Source: Leptospira levettii
GTDB taxonomy: Bacteria > Spirochaetota > Leptospiria > Leptospirales > Leptospiraceae
Direction: 5' to 3'
DNA: 64,000 bases
Assembly (NCBI RefSeq): GCF_002812085.1
Contig: NZ_NPDM01000005.1
Location: 124,001 to 188,000, forward strand
In this document: positions 8,978 through 16,721 of the stretch, piece by piece
How positions within the stretch are numbered: position 1 is the stretch's first letter
Layout: every line of letters begins with the position of its first letter
Translations under genes and position numbers: made by a program
Notes under the pieces: generated by a model
Seen by the model: only the letters and a program-made list of their open reading frames with translations
The model's database searches: none
What the model was told of the DNA's origin: nothing

Positions 8978-11029
8978 ATGAAAACTAAACTAAGTTACGC
9001 TTCGAAAATAAAACTCATTTGTCTAATAACAGCTCTTACATCAACAGTTATTATTTCCAATCCAAACCAACGGAATTTTTTAACTGAACCGTTCCGATTT
9101 GAAAGTAGTATTACCAATTCACTTTCAAAATCTGGAGCAACAAATCGACCTGATTTTGCACCAGATGAAATTATAATTAAATTCAAACCATCTGTCTCAA
9201 GTGATGAAATATTCAATCGTTCGAGATCATTAGGTTTTCAAGTTGGACATGTGAGTAAAAGAGCAAATTTTACAACAGTAAAAATTGCTAGTAATGAATC
9301 GGTAGCTGATGCAGTCACTCGTGCCAAACTTGATCCTTCCGTCGAATATGCTGAGCCAAAATACTATTATTATGCGCAAGCTACAGCTCCAAATGACACT
9401 GACTTTGGAAAACTTTGGGGTTTAAATAACACAAATCAAACCATTTCATCACCATCTTATACAACGAATAACCCACCAGGTGAGTCTGCTATCGGGAAAG
9501 ATATGAACGTATTAGGTGCTTGGGATGTGACTTCGAACTGCAGTTCTATCATTATTGCTGTGCTTGATACAGGTATCAACTATAACCATGAGGACTTATC
9601 AGCAAATATGTGGGATGGTTCCGCAAGTTGCAAAGATAAAGATGGATTTACAATTGGTGGTGGATGCCCTAATCATGGATGGGATTTTGCCTCTGGCGAC
9701 AATGATCCAAAAGATGAGGAAGGCCATGGAAGTCACGTAGCTGGAACCATTGGTGCAGTAGGAAATAATAATAAAGGAATTTCTGGAGTTTGCCAATCTG
9801 CTCAACTCATGTCAGTTCGAGTATTGGGAGTAGGTGGAGGAAGTAACGCTACTGTTACCGACGGAATTTACTTTGCTGTAAGAAACGGTGCTAAAATCAT
9901 CAACATGAGTTTAGGTGGAACACAATTCAGCCAGTTGATTTACGATGCGGTAGAATTTGCAAAAGCCAATGATGTTTTAGTTGTGGTAGCAGCTGGGAAT
10001 GAAAACACAGATCTCGCATCTGGAAATTCCTACCCTTGTAAAAACAATAATGCGAATCAAATTTGTATCGCTGCACTAGATCAAAATTTCCAACGTGCGA
10101 GCTTTTCTAATTTTGATACAACCACTACTGCTGCAAATCGTGCTGTTGACTTCGGTGCTCCAGGAACCAATATCTATAGTATTTTTGGAAGTGAAACTAC
10201 CTACAATGAAGGAACTTCGAATTATACTGGGTGGACAACTGGTGGGTCTGGTGGATCCGTTACTTGGGCTTATCAGTCTTGTGCAATTGGATCTGGCACT
10301 CTAAAAGGTTTAGCATTACCCAATGATTGTTCTGTCATTAACTTCAATTTTACTCCTCCATACAATAACCCAACATCTGTCTCTGCAAGTGTTGATAGAA
10401 CTGTTTATAAATCGTTTACCATTCCAAACAATTCGACGAAAGTATCTTTGTTTCAGACAATTGTTTCAGATGGTGAATCAATTGGAGATACATGTTATGA
10501 TTATACTGAAGTATATTACAAAAATGATGCCTCAAGTCCGTTTTCTGGTGGAACACTTCTAACTCTCCCAGATTACAATCGATCAATGTATGTTCAGAAA
10601 TTGTGTAGAAAAACAATTTCTGGAGTTGGTTATTCATTCATTCTATCTGAAGAAGTTACATTGACAAATTGTATGAATTCAGCAGTGACAAGTTGTACAG
10701 TAGGATACAGATACAAATCAGATAGCACTGTGCAAAATGGTGGAGTAATGTTTGGAGACTTTTATCTAAGTGCTTGGATTGCATCTAATAACTCTTACGG
10801 TAATTACAATGGAACATCAATGGCAACACCAAATGTAGCAGGGGTTGCCGCATTGATTAGAGCTTATAATCCTTTGTTTACGTATTCGGAAGTTATCCAA
10901 AAGTTAATAGATGGTGGAACTGCGACGGCAACAATATCTTCCAATACAAAATATGGCAAAGCTATTAATGCGAATGATTCTGTGAAACACATCAATCAGG
11001 TGACAGGTGTTACAGCAACGCTTCAATAA
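8978..11029 (+). CDS. Secreted S8 subtilisin-like protease with large insertion
   Basis: A 683-residue protease. A signal peptide (about 1-28) is followed by an I9/fervidolysin-type prodomain (PDEIIIKFKPS ... LDPSVEYAEPKYY, about residues 50-135). The catalytic domain has Asp197 (VLDTGIN), His250 (GHGSHVAGT), oxyanion Asn341 (AAGNEN) and Ser614 (GTSMATPNVAG). The Asn-to-Ser distance is about 273 residues against about 66 in subtilisin, so roughly 200 residues are inserted. The insert is rich in Cys, Thr and aromatic residues and looks like a beta-sandwich. A good ribosome site (AAAGGAAAA) lies upstream. The stop overlaps the start of a small I9-like gene by 23 bases. It is probably exported beyond the inner membrane; the substrate is unknown. 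Confidence 0.92.
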   Translation: MKTKLSYASKIKLICLITALTSTVIISNPNQRNFLTEPFRFESSITNSLSKSGATNRPDFAPDEIIIKFKPSVSSDEIFNRSRSLGFQVGHVSKRANFTTVKIASNESVADAVTRAKLDPSVEYAEPKYYYYAQATAPNDTDFGKLWGLNNTNQTISSPSYTTNNPPGESAIGKDMNVLGAWDVTSNCSSIIIAVLDTGINYNHEDLSANMWDGSASCKDKDGFTIGGGCPNHGWDFASGDNDPKDEEGHGSHVAGTIGAVGNNNKGISGVCQSAQLMSVRVLGVGGGSNATVTDGIYFAVRNGAKIINMSLGGTQFSQLIYDAVEFAKANDVLVVVAAGNENTDLASGNSYPCKNNNANQICIAALDQNFQRASFSNFDTTTTAANRAVDFGAPGTNIYSIFGSETTYNEGTSNYTGWTTGGSGGSVTWAYQSCAIGSGTLKGLALPNDCSVINFNFTPPYNNPTSVSASVDRTVYKSFTIPNNSTKVSLFQTIVSDGESIGDTCYDYTEVYYKNDASSPFSGGTLLTLPDYNRSMYVQKLCRKTISGVGYSFILSEEVTLTNCMNSAVTSCTVGYRYKSDSTVQNGGVMFGDFYLSAWIASNNSYGNYNGTSMATPNVAGVAALIRAYNPLFTYSEVIQKLIDGGTATATISSNTKYGKAINANDSVKHINQVTGVTATLQ

Positions 11030-11390
11030 ACTTTTACTTTCTATTCTTCTCATCCCTTACGTTACATGTGCGCAAGGGGTGAAGGAAAGTATGGCAGAAC
11101 GTAAAAAACCTATACTAAATCATATACCAATGAAGCCAAGCTCACATCGTGGTGACTACATTGTAGGTACTGAAAAAGAGTTATCAATGGAGGAATGGAA
11201 ACAACTTCTCCAGGGTTTCGGTACGTATCAGTTAGTACTCCACATTCAATTCAAACCTGCTTATAGAATTCAGTTTGATGTGGATCCTGGATTAGAAAAA
11301 TTAAAAATGGAATTGAAACAAAATCCTTCCGTTCGGTATGTGGAAACGAATGCTATCCTAGAGAAAAAAAATTCCAATTCAAATCCATAA
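11007..11390 (+). CDS. Small exported I9-propeptide-like protein, candidate protease inhibitor
   Basis: A 127-residue protein starting at a GTG inside the last codons of the subtilase gene. Residues 1-21 form a signal ending IPYVTC, either a lipobox (Cys21) or a plain cleavage site. The C-terminal half reads like the end of a peptidase-inhibitor I9 fold: a beta strand with FKPAYRIQFDV, a helix with LEKLKMELKQNP, and the strand SVRYVETNAILE, matching the DPSVxYVExN ending of subtilase propeptides. It has no protease domain of its own. Separate I9 proteins act as inhibitors or folding helpers of subtilases. The overlap with the protease gene supports a partnership, which is inferred. Confidence 0.62.
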   Translation: MLQQRFNKLLLSILLIPYVTCAQGVKESMAERKKPILNHIPMKPSSHRGDYIVGTEKELSMEEWKQLLQGFGTYQLVLHIQFKPAYRIQFDVDPGLEKLKMELKQNPSVRYVETNAILEKKNSNSNP

Positions 11391-11414
11391 TTTTGTCTAA
11401 CTAACAACGTGACC

Positions 11415-11687
11415 ATGCGACAAACCTTCCTCGTTCTAGTTTTCCTCATCTTCAGCCAATGTACGAAGACTAGCGATTCTTATGAAAAATGTGAACGTGC
11501 CGATTTAGATTATTTAGCATGTTCACTTGTGATTTACCAATCCTATACCTACTGTGCGGAATCCGCTTCGGCAGTTACAGGGAGTACCGAAATCAAAGCA
11601 TCAGCAAAATTTCGATGTGATGCAGAAAGGTTGGTAGGTTCTTATCTTTGTGAAGACTTAAAGAAAAAAGCCTGTGGTACAAAATAA
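11415..11687 (+). CDS. Small Cys-rich lipoprotein
   Basis: A 90-residue protein. A signal peptide ending LIFSQC gives a lipidated Cys. The mature part carries five to six further cysteines (SYEKCERADL, YLACSL, TYCAES, FRCDAE, LCEDLKKKACG), suggesting a disulfide-linked helical bundle. I do not recognise the family; similar small Cys-rich lipoproteins are common in Leptospira. ATG 11415 is preferred to a GTG two codons upstream. It lies 24 bp after the I9-like gene on the same strand and may be the last gene of that operon. Confidence 0.6.
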   Translation: MRQTFLVLVFLIFSQCTKTSDSYEKCERADLDYLACSLVIYQSYTYCAESASAVTGSTEIKASAKFRCDAERLVGSYLCEDLKKKACGTK

Positions 11688-11719
11688 AGTTCGTTTCGCA
11701 TTTGTATTCATTCGTTTTA

Positions 11720-11818
11720 TATAGAACCAATCGTATCGGTTCTACATCAGTCAATTTTGCCACTGGTAACGGCGGTTGTGGCAACAACAGTTGGAAATTG
11801 TTTTGCGTGGAACAATAG
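11720..11818 (+). pseudogene. Remnant of a DUF1554-type lipoprotein C-terminus
   Basis: One frame ends with GGCGNNSWKLFCVEQ and a stop at 11816-11818, preceded by TNRIGSTSVNFATGN. Leptospira DUF1554 proteins typically end in a Trp-containing segment and a YCVEQ-type tail with paired cysteines, and this matches. There is no start codon or upstream domain, so only about 33 codons survive. It is read as the end of a decayed or deleted gene. Identification is by recalled family pattern and is moderate. Confidence 0.45.
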
Positions 11819-12154
11819 TCTATCATTAAAATTAGCATCATCAGTTTGGTTTGTAACAATTCAAACGACCAAACTTATGATGGCTTAGTCACAGTCCCAA
11901 TACGTATTCAATGCCACCCATGTGAATGATCTAATATGTTACCGATGTGCCTTTCTATACAGACGGTAACAAATGTTATGTGACATAAGATTGATTATGG
12001 GAAGTACCATATTGCTTCATAATTCATAGTATCTCAAATCAAAATAAGGCTTCAAAAGTAAAAGTATTCGAAGTTGATTATTTGGTGTATCGCTTCAGTT
12101 GATTCAGTAAACCAATGAAGGAAATTTTGATTCCATTCATTGGTTTCAGTTTTC
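11819..12154. other. Degenerate intergenic sequence with one long hairpin
   Basis: No intact gene is seen between the DUF1554 remnant and the next lipoprotein gene. A short frame (about 11833-11936) reads like a lipoprotein start followed by NDQTYDGLVTVPI but lacks a start codon and soon stops, in keeping with further decay. At 12109-12146, 11-bp perfect arms AAACCAATGAA / TTCATTGGTTT flank a 16-base loop. This lies just past the 3' end of the minus-strand lipoprotein gene and may end its transcript, although no long T run follows. Confidence 0.45.
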
Positions 12155-12547
12155 TTAAAAATCGAAAGTTTTCACTTCCTCAATTTTGCAGGAAAGTTCG
12201 ACAGAAGCATAATTGGGAAGTGCTAATCCAAGAATATAGATATTCTTTACACAAGCGTCCACACCATCACGTTTATAATATTTATCTGGATTAATCTCGG
12301 CAAGGATTGGAATCAAAATGCCATTTAGAAGCTCTGAAGATGCCGCTGCTCCTGATGAGTTGACTCCCAGAGAGGCAAATTTGACACCATCTATTCTTTT
12401 GGAAGCTTGGAGGAGTTCTTCTTTCGCATCTGCCCCCAAGATATTGTCTTTATTGAGCTTAGCAAGAGTTGGTTGGTTGCAGTTTGTCACTAAAGTCATC
12501 CCCAAAAGAATGATCCCTACGATAATCGATTTTCCAGATTGTTTCAT
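12155..12547 (-). CDS. Leptospira small lipoprotein (TIGR04452-like)
   Basis: A 130-residue lipoprotein. The signal peptide ends LVTNC (Cys about 23). The mature part has LNKDNILGADAKEELLQAS, a Gly/Ser/Ala stretch, GILIPILAEINPDKYY, and two cysteines (VDACVKN and VELSCKIE) that could pair. The conserved NILGA.AKE..L pattern recalls the TIGR04452 family of Leptospira lipoproteins; the function is unknown. It is a single gene on the minus strand with a possible terminator hairpin at 12109-12146. The family name is from memory. Confidence 0.6.
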   Translation of the reverse strand: MKQSGKSIIVGIILLGMTLVTNCNQPTLAKLNKDNILGADAKEELLQASKRIDGVKFASLGVNSSGAAASSELLNGILIPILAEINPDKYYKRDGVDACVKNIYILGLALPNYASVELSCKIEEVKTFDF

Positions 12548-12856
12548 ATCGGAAAAATTTTATACGAATGTATGTAGAAAAGTCAATCGGAATCGTATGA
12601 AGGACTTGTTCCCATTTTAGAAAATAAGTTCAATTGGGTTTGGAATCGTGAAAAGATCGAGGATGGTACTCGAATCCAGCAGAGAATTGGTTCTAAAGGT
12701 GAACTTTTGTTTGTAATTTTTTCAAAAGGGAAGGTAGGAGTGGACTTTTTATGAAAATTCTGTTAGGGTTGGATTTGGGAAAAAAGCCCACAAGGCCCAC
12801 CTCCACCACCCAATTCGGGGCGGGGGCCGCCCCTACTTTCATGTGACATAGAAATC
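12548..12856. other. Intergenic region with GC-rich hairpin, possible dispersed repeat
   Basis: This region sits between the divergent lipoprotein gene and the end of the HAMP gene. It is mostly ordinary AT-rich DNA, except for 12785-12834: a direct repeat GCCCAC-AAG-GCCCAC, a CCTCCACCACCC tract, and a perfect hairpin GGGGCGG-GGG-CCGCCCC at 12817-12833. The abrupt GC rise suggests a repeat element or a strong stop structure for the minus-strand HAMP gene. A frame with no start codon runs from 12578 to 12754, and a 31-codon ATG frame runs through the GC-rich tract (12751-12846); neither is convincing as a gene. Confidence 0.5.
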
Positions 12857-13408
12857 TTATGTAGACTTCTTGTTTTGGTCGTTCATCCTCTTTTGGATCA
12901 CTTCATTCAACACTTCTACTAACTCTTGGAATTCATCCCCTTTTCGAATCCGAATGGTTTCAATTGGGTCTCCAGAAGCCATCCTCTGCAAGGAACGTTT
13001 GATGCTAAAGACAGGACCTGCCATTTTATGTGATTTGAAAATGGAGAAAACTGTGATTAACAATAAATATAAGACAGAAAGTGTCACCACTGCATCAAAT
13101 TGGATGGTGTATAAATTCAGTTGGTGGTCGTAATTGGGCAGATAAATTTCCCGTGGTACAAACTTTTCTTTGGCTTCACCTGGAGCCGCATCTTCGTTTT
13201 CCACTTTCCAATACACTGTTTGTGCATCCTGACGAAGGCGGAACACTGCCCCACCATCATATTTGGATTGGTTCAACCAATATAAGAACAAAAGAGTGAC
13301 AATCACCCCAGAAATAAACAGAAGAGAATAATGTGCTAAGAATTTTAATTGGAATTCTTTATCGATGAGATAACGAAATCGAAAGTTTTTTTTGTGATTC
13401 TCTGGCAT
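12857..13408 (-). CDS. Two-helix membrane protein with HAMP domain and no output domain
   Basis: A 183-residue protein. The first membrane helix is at about residues 26-46, a short periplasmic loop of about 55 residues (VENEDAAPGEAKEKFVPRE) follows, and the second helix is at about 100-120. A HAMP-like segment (about 125-175) has MAGPVFSIKRSLQRMASGD and DEFQELVEVLNEVI. No kinase, cyclase or MCP domain follows, so it is a sensor-like stub that may transmit by contacting another protein. It lies 80 bp downstream of the FecR gene on the same strand, so it may belong to the sigma factor locus. The partner is unknown. Confidence 0.6.
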   Translation of the reverse strand: MPENHKKNFRFRYLIDKEFQLKFLAHYSLLFISGVIVTLLFLYWLNQSKYDGGAVFRLRQDAQTVYWKVENEDAAPGEAKEKFVPREIYLPNYDHQLNLYTIQFDAVVTLSVLYLLLITVFSIFKSHKMAGPVFSIKRSLQRMASGDPIETIRIRKGDEFQELVEVLNEVIQKRMNDQNKKST

Positions 13409-13488
13409 AATTTCCTTTATATGATCTTAGAGGTATTCGGTAAAGAGCCTTTCAGAAAAAGGAAATCTTGTCAAAAAACTTATGAATT

Positions 13489-14529
13489 TTAACGGATTTT
13501 TTCGGTTTCGAGAATGTTTTTGATGGGGATTTCGATCTTTCCATCCATCCCTTGGAAGTGGAGATGGGTTTCCGATTGTCCTAAAATCACACCTCGGTAT
13601 TCGGTTCCATCCTCTAAACGAACCAATTCCAAACGAGAATGTTCAAGGTAAAGTAATGACTCTTTGGCAAGTATGGATTGGGTATAAAAAGCTTTAAGTT
13701 CTTTATCTTCTTTGGGACTCAATTGAGAGGCAATGACAGGGAATGTCTCTCCTTGTTTAACAACTGCTTGTTGTTTAGCATTTAGGATTAAATCCCCGAA
13801 AGCAACAGATCCTTCTCGCACCGCAACTGTTTCCACAAGTCCATCGTAGGAAATACTAAAAATAGTTCCACGAACTTGCGTAAGGTGTTCTCCTGCTTGG
13901 ACAATAAACTCACTGTCTTTCGAAAGTTTAGAAACAGAAGCAAAAAGTTTTCCTTTTTTCACAGAGAACTTTTGTGAGTATGATCCTAGATCAGATTTTT
14001 GTAACGACTGAACAATGACTTCCGATTGGGGATTGATTCGTAACCAAGAACCAGTTTCAAACTGTAAGTCTACTTGGGATGCCAATTCCGTTGTGATGAC
14101 ATCTCCCGAAGTGATTTGGTATTTATTTACCAATGGTACTTTCGTAGCACTGCCAGCTGGAAAAACAAAAACCTTCCCCTTTACTTGGGATACAGAAACA
14201 GAAAGTGGAGAGAGAATCTCGCGTTTTTTCTCCATCACTGCCGAGGAAGACACTTCGGTAGAAGTGGTTTTAGGTTTGATGAGAAAAACAAACAATATGG
14301 CGGCTGCGATGGCAAAACTAGTCCCACCCACAAGGGTAAGACCTGCCGGTTTCCGAAAAAAAGAGAGGACTTTGTTTGGTCTAGAGGATGGTCCATTCCA
14401 TTCTTCGCGAGGGGAACGTGTAACCAATGTTTCCCAATTTGGGAACTCCGCCTGCTCCGTCACTTTGGACGGTTTTCGCAAAAGGGCTTCCAACGCTTCT
14501 ATGTGTTTTTGGTCTTCTAATTCGCTCAT
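13489..14529 (-). CDS. FecR-domain membrane protein, likely partner of the adjacent ECF sigma factor
   Basis: A 346-residue protein. A cytoplasmic N-terminus of about 60 residues precedes one membrane helix (GLTLVGGTSFAIAAAILFVFLI). The periplasmic part has a FecR domain (ITSGDVITTELASQVDLQFETG ... SEFIVQAGEHLTQVRGTIF ... VAVREGSVAFG). The last 50 residues hold a small YRGVILGQ-type beta segment. FecR proteins often sit beside ECF sigma factors and relay envelope signals, as anti-sigma factors or regulators. The ATG is 5 bp after the sigma stop, showing tight coupling. No TonB-dependent receptor is nearby, so iron regulation is not implied. Confidence 0.82.
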   Translation of the reverse strand: MSELEDQKHIEALEALLRKPSKVTEQAEFPNWETLVTRSPREEWNGPSSRPNKVLSFFRKPAGLTLVGGTSFAIAAAILFVFLIKPKTTSTEVSSSAVMEKKREILSPLSVSVSQVKGKVFVFPAGSATKVPLVNKYQITSGDVITTELASQVDLQFETGSWLRINPQSEVIVQSLQKSDLGSYSQKFSVKKGKLFASVSKLSKDSEFIVQAGEHLTQVRGTIFSISYDGLVETVAVREGSVAFGDLILNAKQQAVVKQGETFPVIASQLSPKEDKELKAFYTQSILAKESLLYLEHSRLELVRLEDGTEYRGVILGQSETHLHFQGMDGKIEIPIKNILETEKIR

Positions 14530-14534
14530 TCGTT

Positions 14535-15032
14535 TTAATCTGGAACCAGATTTTCCCTTTTTGCTATGGCCAATACTTTCTCAGTGGCTTTGATGACAAG
14601 CCTTGAGGCGGTGGAAACAGAAACTCCTAAGACCTCCGCGATTTGAACGAGTTGGAATCCTTCTACGTTTTTGAGTAATAACGCTGACCTTTCATCCTCC
14701 GAAAGTTCTCCTAAAAACGAATACAAGCGGTCTTCCAAATCTTGGTATTCTGCTTTTGTTTCTAATTTTGGATTATGACTGTGAAATTCGATTTCATCAG
14801 AAGCAATTTCCCTAGATGTGGAAAATTTTTTAGCATAATTAATGGATAAATTGCGAGCGATGGTGTACAGAACCATGATGGACTTCTCTTCCGAGAGACC
14901 AGCATTACCATAATGTTTATGGAAACTTAAAAAGCTGTCTTGCATCAAATCCATGGCTGTGTCCGCGTTTTGAGTGTACTTATAAAGAAAGTCAAAAATT
15001 CGTTTATGACTTCTTTCGTAGATTTGACTCAT
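14535..15032 (-). CDS. ECF-family RNA polymerase sigma factor
   Basis: A 165-residue sigma-70 family protein. Region 2 is HKRIFDFLYKYTQNADTAMD.. with DSFLSFHKHYG and TIARNLSINYAKK. A short linker follows, then region 4 (ERSALLLKNVEGF, QIAEVLGVSVSTASRLVIKA) with its helix-turn-helix. ATG 15032 (MSQIYERS) gives the usual compact ECF start; the frame is open up to 15146 and could encode an N-terminal extension of up to 38 residues, so the start is not certain. It is immediately upstream of the FecR gene on the same strand. The regulon is unknown. Confidence 0.85.
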   Translation of the reverse strand: MSQIYERSHKRIFDFLYKYTQNADTAMDLMQDSFLSFHKHYGNAGLSEEKSIMVLYTIARNLSINYAKKFSTSREIASDEIEFHSHNPKLETKAEYQDLEDRLYSFLGELSEDERSALLLKNVEGFQLVQIAEVLGVSVSTASRLVIKATEKVLAIAKRENLVPD

Positions 15033-15155
15033 AGAGACAGAATTGTCGGACACAATCTTGTATGTGTTCGTAAAACCGAGTCTCTGACAAGTAAAATCCC
15101 ATTCCTCTCTGTAAAAGAAAACAATTGGGGGACCTCCAATTCTCAAAAACTCAGA

Positions 15156-16559
15156 TTATTTTTCGCGCAAAAGGGCATCATTGGCAGCATTTTTATAGGC
15201 ACCAATCATTGTTGGGTAATTAAAAATATGTTCGGTGAAATACTCAATGGGTGCTTTCAGGTTCACAACACATTGTCCAAGAGCTATGAGTTCTGTTGCT
15301 TTGTCTGAAATGATATGAACACCAAGAACTCGCCTCGAATGTTTATCAAATAGGATTTTGAGTAATCCAACTTGGTCACCACTAATTTGAGCCCTAGTAA
15401 TTGTATCAAATTTTGCAAGACCAACTCCATAGGAAACTCCTCGTTTTTTCAAAGCTTCTTCTGTGGGACCAATGGTTGCAATTTCTGGTAGTGTATAAAT
15501 TCCAATTGGGAATTCTTCTGCATCAACAGGAACTGAAGGGTGACCAAACATATGTTTTGCGACATAAGCACCTTGGTACATAGATACTGATGCTAAACTT
15601 GGAAATCCAATTACATCTCCACAAGCGTAAATCGAAGGTACATTGGTTTGGTAATTTTCATTCACTTGGATTTGTTTTCTGTCATTTGGTATGATCCCTA
15701 CAGATTCCAGTCCAAGGTTATCAACATTCCCAAGTCTCCCACGTGAAATTAGGACTTGGTTGACTCTCACCACCTCACCTTTGTTTGTTGTAAGCTCAAA
15801 TCCTTCTTCATCGGAAATTTTTTTATAATTGGTGATCGATGAATCGACATGGATTTGGATACCTGCATTTTGCATGATCCGAGTCATTTCATTGGATATA
15901 TCTTCATCTAAAAAACCCAAGATTCGATTTTGTGAATCAAATAGGTGGACTTTGACTCCAATATGAGCAAAAATTGTAGCATACTCGGAACCAATGATAC
16001 CTGCACCAATCACAGCTAATGTGCTTGGCATCTTTTTCATCGCAAACAAACCATCGCTATCGTAAACTAATCCTTCTTCAAATGGAATGTTTTCATTCGA
16101 CGGTCTTCTTGGGCTACTGCCAGTTGCGATGAGAATGTTTTCCGTTTCGTAAACTTTTTTCCTACCTGCCGAGTCCGTTACTTCGACTTGGTTTGGATCT
16201 ACAATTTTCCCCCAACCCGTGAGAGTTGTGACTCGGTTTTGGATCATTTGTTCCCTGGTCACATCTTCTTCTTTTTCGATGACAGTTGAGGCACGAAACA
16301 TTAACTCTTGGAGGGTGAGTTGTGTTGTTTGAGGGGATTGTAATCCGTGTAGATTGGAAAGTTTTAAGTTCCTGTAAAACCGGCTAGTTTCCTGGAGAGA
16401 TTTGGAGGGAATTGTCCCCCAATGGACACAACCACCACCTAAATAAGGATCTTTTTCAATGATAGCAGCCTTTTTGCCGAGTTTACTTGCTTGGATAGCA
16501 GCTTTTTGAGCGGCAGGACCGCCCCCGATAGCGATTAAATCAAATCGATTGATAGACAT
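15156..16559 (-). CDS. sthA: Soluble pyridine nucleotide transhydrogenase (SthA-like)
   Basis: A 467-residue flavoprotein disulfide reductase family member. The FAD site is IAIGGGPAAQKAA, the NAD site is AVIGAGIIGSEYATIF, and the second FAD segment is IYACGDVIG. The redox loop reads GGGCVHWGTIPSKSL: only one Cys is left, with Thr at the second position, as in E. coli SthA (CTHWGTIPSK) and unlike lipoamide dehydrogenase (CxxxxC). The C-terminus also lacks the HPT dehydrogenase signature. This supports transfer of hydride between NADPH and NAD+. ATG 16559 is chosen; an upstream in-frame start would add a hydrophobic tail unlike the family. Confidence 0.85.
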   Translation of the reverse strand: MSINRFDLIAIGGGPAAQKAAIQASKLGKKAAIIEKDPYLGGGCVHWGTIPSKSLQETSRFYRNLKLSNLHGLQSPQTTQLTLQELMFRASTVIEKEEDVTREQMIQNRVTTLTGWGKIVDPNQVEVTDSAGRKKVYETENILIATGSSPRRPSNENIPFEEGLVYDSDGLFAMKKMPSTLAVIGAGIIGSEYATIFAHIGVKVHLFDSQNRILGFLDEDISNEMTRIMQNAGIQIHVDSSITNYKKISDEEGFELTTNKGEVVRVNQVLISRGRLGNVDNLGLESVGIIPNDRKQIQVNENYQTNVPSIYACGDVIGFPSLASVSMYQGAYVAKHMFGHPSVPVDAEEFPIGIYTLPEIATIGPTEEALKKRGVSYGVGLAKFDTITRAQISGDQVGLLKILFDKHSRRVLGVHIISDKATELIALGQCVVNLKAPIEYFTEHIFNYPTMIGAYKNAANDALLREK

Positions 16560-16721
16560 TGGATAAAAGAACGCTACCGAGAAAGTGAAAAATAGCAAGC
16601 AAAAATGCTGATTGAATCGATTCGGGTAGGATTCATTTGTTTCCTTCACCTAACAAACTTAGAGTCGAAAGACAAAAAATCTTGCAATTGCATTTTGCCT
16701 TTTTATTATTATGAAGAGCCT

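Noticed and set aside
12578..12754. Open frame of 58 codons after the lipoprotein start region, with fairly protein-like composition
   Set aside because: No ATG/GTG/TTG start with a ribosome site; perhaps a decayed gene end but nothing recognisable.
12751..12846. 31-codon ATG frame through the GC-rich hairpin
   Set aside because: It is created by the repeat-like GC tract; no ribosome site and proline/threonine-rich product.
16605..16721. In-frame N-terminal extension of the cyclase
   Set aside because: It is not signal-like and overlaps the sthA promoter; ATG 16722 has a better ribosome site.
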